A stretch of DNA of 64,000 bases from Treponema denticola (GTDB lineage Bacteria > Spirochaetota > Spirochaetia > Treponematales > Treponemataceae): the NCBI RefSeq assembly GCF_024181405.1, contig NZ_CP051302.1, positions 2,108,001 to 2,172,000 of the forward strand, read 5' to 3'. Below, piece by piece: positions 9,943 to 18,530 of this stretch. The notes under the pieces are model-generated. The model did not search any database. It was not told the origin of the DNA and worked only from the letters and a program-made list of their open reading frames with translations. Numbering within the stretch: the stretch's first letter is position 1; every line of letters starts with the position of its first letter. Made by a program: the position numbers and the translations under genes.

Positions 9943-10134
9943 AAATTTCCTCTCCATAAATTAAAATTTTATCAACCATTAATCGGTTGTTCAGTAGATA
10001 CGACATTTAAAGTTTAATATTTTGTACTTCGTAATCTTTTATGATATTTATCATCATATAGGAACATTATCCTCATCTTATTTTAGTTACTGTTATTTCC
10101 AAAAAATAAACCTTAAACCCAAATAATATTTATT

Positions 10135-10659
10135 TTACATATATTCTTTTTTAAGCAGAAATGTACCTCCATTGACAATATTTATTTTCTTTTGATACGA
10201 CTCATTTTTTTTATTAAAGACAGGTTTTATATAATGAACCAGACAATCTTTAGCAGCTTTAATTAACTCCTTCCCTTCTTCTTCAGAATAATTTCCGATA
10301 AGATTTCCAACGAGCACAATAATATTTTGATCATAATACTTTGTAATAATTTCATTTAACATCTCAGAATATATATCATGTTCCTTTCCATTGCTATCTT
10401 TAAAGATATGAGGTTTTGCTATTTTATGCCTTATAGGAGAATCACACGATTCGCCGACATATAATATTTTTTTTACTCTATCTTTATAGTCAACAATAAA
10501 AAAAACATATAAACCCGGATTGTCTAAATATCTATCATTTTTAAATCCTTTGAGAGTAAAATTCAATAGTTCATATAAACTCTCATCTGTAGAAAAAGCC
10601 AGACTTTCATAGTAACAAAATTCCTTCCAATGAATTGGTACTGTTTGAATATCTTCCAT
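10135..10659 (-). CDS. GIY-YIG-like domain protein, 174 aa
   Basis: The motif pair GLYVFFIVDY and KKILYVGES, spaced about 12 residues apart, followed by IRHK and a C-terminal DCLVHYIKPVFNKK, matches the GIY-YIG nuclease core (beta strand, YVG strand, Arg helix, Glu/Asp helix, P-x-x-N). Family members cut DNA, but the canonical first Tyr context is altered here and catalysis is not assured. The start has AAAGGAG before it. It stands alone, flanked by long AT-rich noncoding DNA, which fits an accessory or mobile gene. Confidence 0.65.
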   Translation of the reverse strand: MEDIQTVPIHWKEFCYYESLAFSTDESLYELLNFTLKGFKNDRYLDNPGLYVFFIVDYKDRVKKILYVGESCDSPIRHKIAKPHIFKDSNGKEHDIYSEMLNEIITKYYDQNIIVLVGNLIGNYSEEEGKELIKAAKDCLVHYIKPVFNKKNESYQKKINIVNGGTFLLKKEYM

Positions 10660-10730
10660 AGAAAAACTCCTTTTACAGGCTTTTCAAAATAACCTGTATA
10701 ATAAAATTTATTTAAACAATCCTTAATGCA

Positions 10731-10773
10731 TTTTTTTACTTTATTCCTATTTTTAATAAGTAAAGTAAAAAAA
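10731..10773. repeat. AT-rich inverted repeat
   Basis: TTTTTTTACTTTA (10731-10743) pairs perfectly with TAAAGTAAAAAAA (10761-10773). It lies upstream of the GIY-YIG gene. It could act as a terminator on either strand. Confidence 0.5.
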
Positions 10774-10816
10774 TAAAAGGCTTGCAAAAACCAAAGAGAA
10801 AAAATTTTATTTATGA

Positions 10817-10868
10817 TCTTTGCGCAGCTCAAGCAAGAGCTTGAGCGTCTTTGCGTCCCTTGCGGTTT
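10817..10868 (+). repeat. Dispersed 'TTTGCG...CTTGCGGTTT' repeat, copy 1
   Basis: The unit is a short CTTTGCG start, a hairpin (GCTCAAGC/GCTTGAGC), and a tail GCGTCCCTTGCGGTTT. Related tails occur at 21827-21842 and at 40657-40676, so this is a dispersed intergenic repeat. Confidence 0.65.
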
Positions 10869-11172
10869 ATTTTCTAAAAAGAAAGACCTTATATGAGGAA
10901 AATAAGTATTAGCAGCTTTGATTAGAGATATTTTACTTAATAGAGAAAATGGGGGGGGGGTAACCCTAGGCTAACATTTTTCGGCACATCACCGGCACAC
11001 AAAAAATTAGAATGAGAAAAATTGAATTTTAAGCCTAAGTAAGATTTTAGTTTCATACCTAGTATTATACTACAAAATATATAAAAAACCAAGTCGTTTT
11101 GGACTTTGTTTAACCGTAAATATACAAAATGCGCAAAGTAATTTTTAAGAATCTTAATAACGACGGAGCGGC
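10869..11172. other. Noncoding stretch with a 10-G tract
   Basis: No gene or ribosome site is seen. It contains one run of ten G at about 10950-10959, followed by TAACCCTAGG. The rest is AT-rich. Confidence 0.5.
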
Positions 11173-11949
11173 CTACAATCTCTTTTCAGGTATAACAACC
11201 GGATAGCCCGCAGCGTTAAAGATTTTAGCTTCAATGTTGTAAATGCTCAAAATATTTTGAGGATTCAGCACCTCTTCGGGACAGCCTTGTGCAAAAATTT
11301 TACCCTCTTTCATAGCAAAAAGGTAGTTGCCGTAACGGGCTGCTTGATTTAAATCGTGAAGAACCAAAACTACCGTAACCCCCGTTTCCTTGTTTAGGCG
11401 GTTTACAAGCTCCAAGAATTCTATTTGATGAGCCAGATCCAAATAGGTGGTAGGCTCATCAAACAAAAGGATATCAGGCTCTTGGGCAAGGGCCATAGCG
11501 ATCCAAGCTCTTTGTCGTTCGCCGCCGGACAGAGTTTCCAAGGTTTTGTCCCGCAAGGCAAATGTATTTGTAAGCTTCATAGCTTCTTCTATTATCTTTT
11601 TATCGGAAGCTTCAAAGCCCTCAAACCATTTTTTATGGGGATAACGGCCGAAATAGACCAATTCTTCGATGCTCATATCGTCCAGAGTTTTATTTTGCTG
11701 TAATAGTATAGAAACTTTTTGGGCGAGTTTTTTGGAATCCATTTTTGAGATGTCTTTTTCTTCGATAAAGATTTTGCCTGAAACGGGTTTTATAATTCCT
11801 GCGATGCTTTTTAAAATAGTGGACTTTCCCGAAGCATTGGGCCCGATTATCGAAACCACCTGCCCTTTTTTTACCCTTAGGTTTAAATTTTGAACAACAG
11901 GTTTATCTCCGTAGGAAAGGCTTAAATCCTCTATCCTAAGCATGTCCAT
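11173..11949 (-). CDS. ABC transporter ATPase, iron-siderophore/cobalamin (FecE/BtuD) type
   Basis: The product has Walker A (GPNASGKST), Q-loop (LLQQN), ABC signature (LSGGERQRAW), Walker B (DILLFDEPTTYLD) and the switch His (LVLHDL). The variant spacing, 'TTYLDLAHQIEFLELV' and 'HDLNQAARYGN', is typical of the FecE/BtuD class that powers import of iron chelates, heme or cobalamin/cobinamide. It overlaps the end of the cbiJ gene by 14 nt, so it is co-expressed with corrin genes, and cobalt or corrinoid transport is a reasonable inference. The permease and binding protein are not in this window. Confidence 0.85.
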   Translation of the reverse strand: MDMLRIEDLSLSYGDKPVVQNLNLRVKKGQVVSIIGPNASGKSTILKSIAGIIKPVSGKIFIEEKDISKMDSKKLAQKVSILLQQNKTLDDMSIEELVYFGRYPHKKWFEGFEASDKKIIEEAMKLTNTFALRDKTLETLSGGERQRAWIAMALAQEPDILLFDEPTTYLDLAHQIEFLELVNRLNKETGVTVVLVLHDLNQAARYGNYLFAMKEGKIFAQGCPEEVLNPQNILSIYNIEAKIFNAAGYPVVIPEKRL

Positions 11950-12694
11950 ATTTTAAAACCTCTTTTTTAAATTCTTCAAATTCGATAATACCCTCTTCTT
12001 TTCCGCGTCCGAGAATTAAGGCTTTTATATTTAGAGCTTCACAGGCGGCGAGTTTTTCCCTTGTGCCTCCGGCATCCCCGCTGTCCTTCATCACAATATA
12101 TGAGGCTCCGTATTCTTTAAACATAGCTTCATTTAAATTTTGAGAAAAGGGGCCTGTCATGGCAACTATATCCTGAGTCGCAACTCCTGCATTTTTACAT
12201 TTTTCGATACTGTCCGCCGTGGGTAAAATCCTATATACAAAGCGGTTTGAAGAGCGGAAGGCTTCAAAGTCCGAAACGGTTTTGGAACCCGTCGTAAAAA
12301 AAATCGTAGAAGATTTTAATTCTTGTAAAAATGAGCAAAGGCCTTCCATATCCTCAAAAGTGTAAAGATTCTTCTGCTCCAAGTCCGTTGAAGATTGCGA
12401 AGGTCCGCGGGTAAAGCGCAAATATTTTATGTTCAAGTTTTGTGCGGTTTTTTTTGCATTTTGAGAAACGATGAGAGCATAAGGATGGCTTAAATCGGCA
12501 ATGAGGCTTATTTTTTCTTCAATACAAAATTGTTCCATTTGAGATTCATCCATTCTGCCGATTTTAAGTTTATGATTTTTAAAAAAGTCCTTGCTTTCTT
12601 CCGTTGCAACGCTCATTATATAGGGTACGGTTTTTGCTTTTAAAAAATCTGCAAGGCTTCCGGCTTCGGTGGTTCCGCCTATAATCCAGATCAT
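11936..12694 (-). CDS. cbiJ: Precorrin-6A / cobalt-precorrin-6A reductase
   Basis: CobK/CbiJ reduces the macrocycle C18-C19 bond of (cobalt-)precorrin-6A using NAD(P)H in corrin synthesis. The N-terminal nucleotide-binding start IWIIGGTTEA and the conserved DLSHPYA and YLRFTRGP motifs are visible. The ~252-residue length is normal. It overlaps cbiH by 4 nt (ATGA) and the ABC ATPase by 14 nt, indicating an operon with translational coupling. Confidence 0.9.
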   Translation of the reverse strand: MIWIIGGTTEAGSLADFLKAKTVPYIMSVATEESKDFFKNHKLKIGRMDESQMEQFCIEEKISLIADLSHPYALIVSQNAKKTAQNLNIKYLRFTRGPSQSSTDLEQKNLYTFEDMEGLCSFLQELKSSTIFFTTGSKTVSDFEAFRSSNRFVYRILPTADSIEKCKNAGVATQDIVAMTGPFSQNLNEAMFKEYGASYIVMKDSGDAGGTREKLAACEALNIKALILGRGKEEGIIEFEEFKKEVLKYGHA

Positions 12695-13413
12695 TTAATC
12701 TTATATCCTCGCGGGGTAATTATTTTTCCGTTTTGAATGTAGGTATTGCTGTTGCCTATTATTATTAGGCTGAACATATCGATCTCATCGTAATTTATTT
12801 TTTGAAGCTCGGTAACGGTAATTTTTTCATTATTACGGCAGGCATTTTTTACTATGCCTACAGGTGTTTCGGGGGCCCTGAATTTTAAGATTATATTTAC
12901 GGCTTCTTCGATATAATCGGAACGGGTTTTAGATTTTGGATTGTAGAGGGCAATTACAAAGTCGCCCTCCGCCGCTAAGCCGACTCTTTTTTTTATAACC
13001 TCATAATCGGTGAGCCTGTCGGAAAGGCTGATAAGAGCCGTATCGTGCATTAAGGGAGCGCCCAGCCTTGAAGCTGCAGCAAAGGCGGCGGAAATCCCCG
13101 GAATTATTTCGACATTTAAATCGGGAGCAAGCTCCAAGATGGGGCCTGCCATTCCGTAAAGACCGGCATCTCCGGTGCTTATAATGCTTACGGTTTTTCC
13201 TTCCTTTACCTTTGAAACTGCATACTTACATCTTTCAATTTCGCCGGTCATTCCCGTTTGAAAAACTTCCTTGCCTTCGATAAAGGGTTTTATATATTCA
13301 ATGTAGCCTGAATAGCCTACAATTATTTCGGATTGCTTTAAGGCCTCGGCAGCCTGAGCCGACATATATTCCGCCCCGCCGGGGCCTATACCTACAACAA
13401 ATAGTTTACTCAA
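12691..13413 (-). CDS. cbiH: Precorrin-3B / cobalt-precorrin-3 C17-methyltransferase
   Basis: CbiH/CobJ uses SAM to methylate C17 with ring contraction in corrin synthesis. The tetrapyrrole methylase fold is shown by FVVGIGPGGAEYMS, STGDAGLYGMAGP, VEIIPGISAAFAAAS and ALYNPKSKTR. The start codon is TTG at 13413, with GAGGAAA upstream, and no better ATG exists nearby. It is the first gene of this minus-strand corrin block. The preceding gene (AAA/PD-(D/E)XK) is 26 nt upstream. Confidence 0.93.
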   Translation of the reverse strand: MSKLFVVGIGPGGAEYMSAQAAEALKQSEIIVGYSGYIEYIKPFIEGKEVFQTGMTGEIERCKYAVSKVKEGKTVSIISTGDAGLYGMAGPILELAPDLNVEIIPGISAAFAAASRLGAPLMHDTALISLSDRLTDYEVIKKRVGLAAEGDFVIALYNPKSKTRSDYIEEAVNIILKFRAPETPVGIVKNACRNNEKITVTELQKINYDEIDMFSLIIIGNSNTYIQNGKIITPRGYKIK

Positions 13414-13439
13414 TTTTATTTCCTCACTTGTAACTCATT

Positions 13440-15050
13440 TTATAAAAGAGTTTCGGTTTTCCAGTCTTTTATGGTACGTTCTTTTTCATCAAAGGATGAA
13501 CCTATTAGAACAATCTTTTTACCGCTTGATTTAAAAGGAGCTGTATAGCCTTTTTCTTTTATCTGTGCTATCGCATCTTCCGAGCTTCCGTTTCCGTCAA
13601 GTTTAAATTCGAAGATATAAATCGTATCTTTTGTATGAACAAGACAATCGGCTCTTCCGGCTGCACAGTGTATTTCGGTTTCGACAAACTGCCCCATCAG
13701 CTTAAAAATCAAATAAACGGCCGTCTGATAATTTTGCTCTCTAAGCTTTAACTTTTCTTTGGGAAGATTATCGTAAGGAATGCCGGCAATTATGGACTTC
13801 ATTCTTTCCATAAAGTTATCTACATTTCCTGCCCTTACATCTTCAACAAAACGCCAAACGGAAGAAGCAGTTTGATCTGTACGCAAAGAAGTGTAATCCG
13901 GCAAAAGGTTTTTAAGAAAACCGTAACGGACTTCATCATTAGGAAAGCCTAATCTGTAAAGGGCCGCTTCTCTTATATATTCTTTAATTGTTAAATATCC
14001 TGCTTGAAATAAAATCGGAAGAGGATTTTTTGTGTCGGCTCGGTAATCGGCTAGACCGGCTTCATCAAGCTCAACATTTCCGTCTAGGTCGGGAATATTA
14101 TAGTGAACATCTTTTAGGTAGTTTACCAAGAAGGTCGGAGTTCCCGTAGCAAACCAATAACTGCCGGCATTGTTTGCCGAAAAAACATTTAAAACACTGA
14201 ATGGGTTATAGACACTTTCTCCTACGCCGGCAAACAAGTAGCCGTCATATCGTTTCTTTAAAAGTTCTACACAGGATTCATAGCTTATCTTTTCTTTTTC
14301 TGCCAAGGCCTCAATTTCAGGCTTAAAAGTAAGGTGCAATTCTTTTTCGGTAATACCGCAAATTGAAGAGAAAGACTCGTGTAGACTTATATCCTGCAAA
14401 TTATTTAAATCGCTAAAAATACTTATCTTACTGAATTTTGTTACGCCCGTTAAAAATGAAAAGCGGATATATTGGTCGCAAGTTTTTAAAACAGAATAAA
14501 AAGATTTAAGAGTGCTTCGGAATTCTTCGTTTAGGGTTTCATTTACATACATTGTCTGTAAGAGGGGTTTATCATACTCGTCTACAAGGATAACTACCTG
14601 TTTGCCGGTCTTTTCATAAGCAGCCTTTATCAAATTTTGAAAGCGGTCGGGCAGGTCAAGTCCCGTACTTTCATATATTTTTTCATATTCCTGCAAAAAG
14701 GAATTTAGTCTATTTAAAAGGCCTTCCTTTGTATCGTAAATGCCTGTGTTAAAATCCAAATAAAGGACAGGGTATTCAGTCCAAGGCTCCGAGCCTTCCG
14801 ACCCGGCCCTTTCTTCTTCCGCCTTTTCAATATATAGGCCTTTAAAAAGGTCTCTCTTTCCCAAAAAATAGGCTGCAAGCGTAGAAAGGAAAAGGCTTTT
14901 TCCAAATCGGCGAGGACGGCTTAAAAAATAGGGAGACGAGGTTAAAATCAGCCTAAAAAGATGCTCTGTTTTATCAACATAAAGATATTTATCTGTTCTA
15001 AGTTTTTCAAAACTTTGAATGCCGACAGGCAGCTTTCTGTAAAGATTCAT
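13440..15050 (-). CDS. AAA-ATPase-like / PD-(D/E)XK nuclease domain protein (DUF1703 type)
   Basis: The N-terminal AAA-ATPase-like domain carries FLSRPRRFGKSLFLST (Walker A-like) and VVILVDEYDKPL (Walker B-like). The C-terminal DUF1703/PD-(D/E)XK region has GRADCLVHTKDTIYIFEFKLDG, with D, E and K in the nuclease arrangement. The family is abundant and multicopy in treponemes and Bacteroidetes, and its function is not established. The start is set at 15050 (MNLYRKLPVG) because AAGGAGG precedes it; the ATG at 15092 has no such site. It separates cbiH from other genes and is likely an inserted accessory gene. Confidence 0.85.
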   Translation of the reverse strand: MNLYRKLPVGIQSFEKLRTDKYLYVDKTEHLFRLILTSSPYFLSRPRRFGKSLFLSTLAAYFLGKRDLFKGLYIEKAEEERAGSEGSEPWTEYPVLYLDFNTGIYDTKEGLLNRLNSFLQEYEKIYESTGLDLPDRFQNLIKAAYEKTGKQVVILVDEYDKPLLQTMYVNETLNEEFRSTLKSFYSVLKTCDQYIRFSFLTGVTKFSKISIFSDLNNLQDISLHESFSSICGITEKELHLTFKPEIEALAEKEKISYESCVELLKKRYDGYLFAGVGESVYNPFSVLNVFSANNAGSYWFATGTPTFLVNYLKDVHYNIPDLDGNVELDEAGLADYRADTKNPLPILFQAGYLTIKEYIREAALYRLGFPNDEVRYGFLKNLLPDYTSLRTDQTASSVWRFVEDVRAGNVDNFMERMKSIIAGIPYDNLPKEKLKLREQNYQTAVYLIFKLMGQFVETEIHCAAGRADCLVHTKDTIYIFEFKLDGNGSSEDAIAQIKEKGYTAPFKSSGKKIVLIGSSFDEKERTIKDWKTETLL

Positions 15051-15129
15051 TATGAGCCTCCTTAGCCTTTCTTTTTTATAATTATATAACAAAACGCTCT
15101 TATGTACAAGCTGAGATAAAATTGCTATC

Positions 15130-15158
15130 TTGAAAGTACATTATTTTGAAGGTATAAT
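15130..15158 (+). promoter_or_regulatory. Near-consensus sigma-70 promoter of the radical SAM gene
   Basis: -35 TTGAAA (15130-15135), 17-bp spacer, -10 TATAAT (15153-15158). It is followed by an AGAGGG ribosome site and the ATG at 15176. Confidence 0.85.
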
Positions 15159-15175
15159 ATATAAGAGGGTAATTT

Positions 15176-16111
15176 ATGGAATATGAAGGTAGAATTTGTA
15201 GGCCTCCTATGGAGCGTTCTTCTTTTATGCTTCCCGTAATGGTAGGCTGCTCATATAATAAGTGTAAGTTTTGTAATTTATTCCGCAGCATAAAGTATAG
15301 AAATTTATCTCTTTCAGAAATTGAAGAGGAGCTTATACGCGTAAAAAATTTAAACGGGAGCCTTTCAAAAATTTTTTTAGGAGACGGAAGTGCCTTCAAT
15401 TTAAAAACGGAACATCTTTTAAAAATATTGAATTTAATCCATAAGTATTTTCCCGATTGTAATTGCATAAACATGGATGCAACAATCACAGGCATTTTAC
15501 AAAAAACAGATGCCGAGTTGGAAACCCTATATACACAGGGCATTAGAACTCTTTATATCGGAATAGAAAGCGGCTTGGACGATGTTCTTTTATTTATGAA
15601 TAAGGATCACACAAGGGCTGAAGCAGAAAGAGCAATCTCTAAAATACAAAAGCACGGCTATTTTTTCGGTGCCCATATTATGACGGGCATTGCCGGGAAA
15701 GGCAGAAGCATTGAAAATGCCGAAGCAACGGCAGAATTTTTAAACAAGACAAAACCAATCCGCGTCATAAATTTTTCAATGTTTCTCCACAAAGAAGTTC
15801 CGCTTTATAAAGATATAAAGGCGGAAAAATATGAAGCTGCAAGCGAGATGGAAAACCTTAAAGAAGAAAAAAGATTGATCGAGCTTTTAGGTGATGAGGA
15901 CAGCACTATTTTTTATGACGGCTTCCACGATTATCTGGAGTTTAGGGTAAGAGGAACTCTTCCAAAAGACAGGGAGAAGATGCTTAAAAGTATTCAAAAC
16001 AAAATCGAAAGCTATAAACCTCTACAAAACGATTACGCTTTTGTAAACGGAGAATGTACTCCTTCTCTCGAAAAAGCTGACGGCTCAGGCAAAATATGGA
16101 AAACGGCCTAG
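15176..16111 (+). CDS. Radical SAM protein, function unknown
   Basis: A 311-residue product with the 4Fe-4S cysteine cluster in CX4CX2C spacing (GCSYNKCKFC near residue 24), a GDGS motif near 68 and an IGIESG strand. These are typical of radical SAM enzymes that cleave SAM to make a 5'-deoxyadenosyl radical. It is related to the Elp3/HemN-like B12-independent group often annotated simply as 'radical SAM protein'. The substrate is unknown. It has its own promoter and is the only plus-strand gene in this part of the window. Confidence 0.85.
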   Translation: MEYEGRICRPPMERSSFMLPVMVGCSYNKCKFCNLFRSIKYRNLSLSEIEEELIRVKNLNGSLSKIFLGDGSAFNLKTEHLLKILNLIHKYFPDCNCINMDATITGILQKTDAELETLYTQGIRTLYIGIESGLDDVLLFMNKDHTRAEAERAISKIQKHGYFFGAHIMTGIAGKGRSIENAEATAEFLNKTKPIRVINFSMFLHKEVPLYKDIKAEKYEAASEMENLKEEKRLIELLGDEDSTIFYDGFHDYLEFRVRGTLPKDREKMLKSIQNKIESYKPLQNDYAFVNGECTPSLEKADGSGKIWKTA

Positions 16112-16147
16112 ACAGAACTTTTAATAAAACTCCTAATTTCCCAATCC

Positions 16148-17530
16148 TTAATCCGTAACCGAGCGGAGCCATTTACCTGATCTGATGCGCCAAAGACCTA
16201 AAAGGGACTTAAAAGGTTCTTCGCTAAAAAGGCAAATATAAATTCCCCATGCCGGAATAGAAGTATAAACCGACAAAGAATATGCCAGCGGAATGGAAAC
16301 ACACCACATAACCGCCGTATCGCAGATTATACCGAAACGGGTATCGCCTCCAGCCCTTAGAATACCGACAAGCATACACATGTTAAACGCTTTTAAGGGA
16401 TAACAGCAGGCTAAAATTATAAAAAGCTTCATGACGGTCTGCAAAACTACTGTTTCTACATTAAAGAAAATAGGAGTCAAGTACGAAATCGGAATTAGCA
16501 TAGCACCGACAAAAACGGCAACAAAGGGCACAAAGATTGAAACCTTTGCAGCATAAGTTTTTGCCTCATCATAATTTCTCTCTCCGATTTTTTTTCCTAT
16601 TAAAACGCTGACTCCGTTTCCGAAGCCTATAAAAATAACCCATGTCAGCATAGAAACCGTGTTTGTAATATTGTAGGCGGCATAGGCAAAGGTTCCGATT
16701 CCTGCAAATATCTTATGATGAAATGTAATGCCTAAAGACCATAACGATTCGTTTATTAAAACCGGCATAACTATCGCAAAATATTGTCTTATAAATTTAA
16801 GATCAAAGTCAAAATGGTTTTTTAGTTTTCCGAGTATGGGATATTTCTTTTTCTTTGTTACCGAAAAAAGAATTATAAGCTCGGTAACTCTGGAAGCTAC
16901 TGTTGCAATAGCCGCCCCCTTAACTCCGAGTGCGGGGAAGCCCAACAAACCGAAAATCAAAATAGCATTCAGTATAAGGTTTACAAAAAGTGAAACGAGC
17001 GTTGCACCAACCGCTACCCTTACCTTTTCTATAGAACGGAGGGTAATCATAAAAATAAAGTTTACCGCAAAGGGCAAAAAGCAAAATGCCGAAACGCTTA
17101 GGTAATCTACTCCCTTTTCGATTACGGCCGCATCTTTTGAATAGAGGGATAAAATCTCTTTCGGAAAAATAGTGCAGGCCAGTGTAAAGAGGGTACTGAA
17201 AAAAACCGCAACGATGAGAGAAACGGAAAAAGTTTTTTGTAAACCGTTAAAATCTTTTTTGCCCCAAAATTGAGCGGTAAAGACCATGCCCCCCGACCCT
17301 ATGCCGTACAAAATCAAGTTCAATAAAAAAAACAACTGATTGCCAAGCCCTACGGCTGCAAGTTCAATAGTGCCTAAACGGCCTATCATTATTGTGTCTA
17401 AAATATTTACAAAGGAGCTTATAAAATTTTGCAATATTATAGGCACGGCAATTATAAATAAGTTTTTTAAAAAAGATTTATCAGAAAATACCGATCTTAA
17501 ATTTACAACCGGTTTTGAATTTACAGTCAT
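16148..17530 (-). CDS. MATE family efflux transporter
   Basis: A 460-residue polytopic membrane protein with about 12 helices in the MATE/DinF pattern (IIVAVPIILQN-like start, LDTIMIGRLGTIELAAVGLGNQ, and the second-half repeat). MATE pumps export drugs or metabolites with Na+ or H+ coupling. The start has GAGGAG 11 bases upstream. It lies 20 nt after the uracil-DNA-glycosylase-like gene in the same direction, so they may be co-transcribed. Substrate unknown. Confidence 0.88.
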   Translation of the reverse strand: MTVNSKPVVNLRSVFSDKSFLKNLFIIAVPIILQNFISSFVNILDTIMIGRLGTIELAAVGLGNQLFFLLNLILYGIGSGGMVFTAQFWGKKDFNGLQKTFSVSLIVAVFFSTLFTLACTIFPKEILSLYSKDAAVIEKGVDYLSVSAFCFLPFAVNFIFMITLRSIEKVRVAVGATLVSLFVNLILNAILIFGLLGFPALGVKGAAIATVASRVTELIILFSVTKKKKYPILGKLKNHFDFDLKFIRQYFAIVMPVLINESLWSLGITFHHKIFAGIGTFAYAAYNITNTVSMLTWVIFIGFGNGVSVLIGKKIGERNYDEAKTYAAKVSIFVPFVAVFVGAMLIPISYLTPIFFNVETVVLQTVMKLFIILACCYPLKAFNMCMLVGILRAGGDTRFGIICDTAVMWCVSIPLAYSLSVYTSIPAWGIYICLFSEEPFKSLLGLWRIRSGKWLRSVTD

Positions 17531-17550
17531 AAGTTTCCAAGCTCCTCGTG

Positions 17551-18366
17551 TTAAAAATGTAAAATTTCATTTCGATGCTTTATTCCTAAAAGAGATAAAT
17601 TATTTTCAAGGCTGATACTTTGATCATAATTATCTTTTAGGTCAATCAAAAACCTGTTCATAGAAAAGTGCTGATAAAGATAAATTTGCGGTTCTTTTTT
17701 ATCCGCATATAAATTCTTCATCTCATTTGCATAAGCATAAAATAAGCCGCGGGGCTTAAGCTCGCTGTAGCCCACAAGCCAAATGGGGCAGCCCAGTTTT
17801 TTTTGAAGCTCAGCCGTTTTTTGAGCCGTAAAGATTTGAGACTCTTCATAGAATTTTTTAAAAGAACCGTCCGCATCTTTTTTTAAAATATAATCCAGCT
17901 GCTTTGTCTTTGCCGTATGAATGGGTGTTTTGTTTAGGATGATAACATTTTTTCTAAAATCGATTCCGAACGAAGGATTTTTTTTAAAGAAGTTATCTGC
18001 AATCTTTCCTGCAAGGCCCACAAGATATTTTTGATTTTTATGCAGCTGTTCATTTTTCCCCGGATTATCGCCTATAACGATGAGCTTAATTTCATCATCT
18101 TGACTAATCGAATCCCAAGAGTGATTATACACAATCGGAGTTTCTAAAGGATAGGGAGGCGTTTTACCCGCTAAAGCCGCCTCTTCTTGAAGCACAGCCA
18201 AGCCCTCCTTAAAAAATGAAGCATTCTCTTTTTTAAAAGATTGGGCGGCACAGTTTTCTAAAGAAGGTTCCTTATATTTATATCCTAAAATATCAAGGTA
18301 ATGCATACACTCGTTTTTATACTCACTTTTAAATTTACAAAAAGCATTCCATTTATCTTTTTCCAT
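17551..18366 (-). CDS. Uracil-DNA glycosylase superfamily-like protein
   Basis: The 271-residue product has KLIVIGDNPGKNEQ (residues 94-107), which matches UDG motif A (G-x-DPG/NPG-x-x-E). It also has VIILNKTPIHT and near the C-terminus YLYQHFSMNR, matching motif B (H-x-S-x-x-R). This fits the family 4/5-like UDG fold, but no Fe-S cysteine set of family 4 is obvious, so the substrate is unsure. The N-terminal ~90 residues look helical and unlike classical UDGs. The following gene is a MATE pump, 20 nt away. Confidence 0.65.
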   Translation of the reverse strand: MEKDKWNAFCKFKSEYKNECMHYLDILGYKYKEPSLENCAAQSFKKENASFFKEGLAVLQEEAALAGKTPPYPLETPIVYNHSWDSISQDDEIKLIVIGDNPGKNEQLHKNQKYLVGLAGKIADNFFKKNPSFGIDFRKNVIILNKTPIHTAKTKQLDYILKKDADGSFKKFYEESQIFTAQKTAELQKKLGCPIWLVGYSELKPRGLFYAYANEMKNLYADKKEPQIYLYQHFSMNRFLIDLKDNYDQSISLENNLSLLGIKHRNEILHF

Positions 18367-18436
18367 CGGCAGGATATTATATCAGATTATCTATATTTTT
18401 GAAAAGAGCCGTTTAAAATGAGATATGAAGAAAATA

Positions 18437-18476
18437 ACAACAGCTGATAAACTTTTTTGTTTTAATCAGCTGTTGT
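18437..18476 (-). terminator. Intrinsic terminator of the chemoreceptor gene
   Basis: ACAACAGCTGAT (18437-18448) pairs with ATCAGCTGTTGT (18465-18476). It lies 54 nt beyond the chemoreceptor stop. On the minus strand the stem is followed by TATTTTCTTC. Confidence 0.7.
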
Positions 18477-18530
18477 GTTAAGTTTTTACCTTTTTTGATT
18501 AAGGCCATTATTCTTAAATAAACTACTGGT

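Noticed and set aside
10563..10832. 89-residue ORF upstream of the GIY-YIG gene
   Set aside because: It overlaps the real gene in another frame, has no ribosome site and consists of AT-rich residues.
10950..10959. G10 tract as a phase-variation switch
   Set aside because: It is in noncoding DNA with no adjacent promoter or frame; no gene is seen to be switched.
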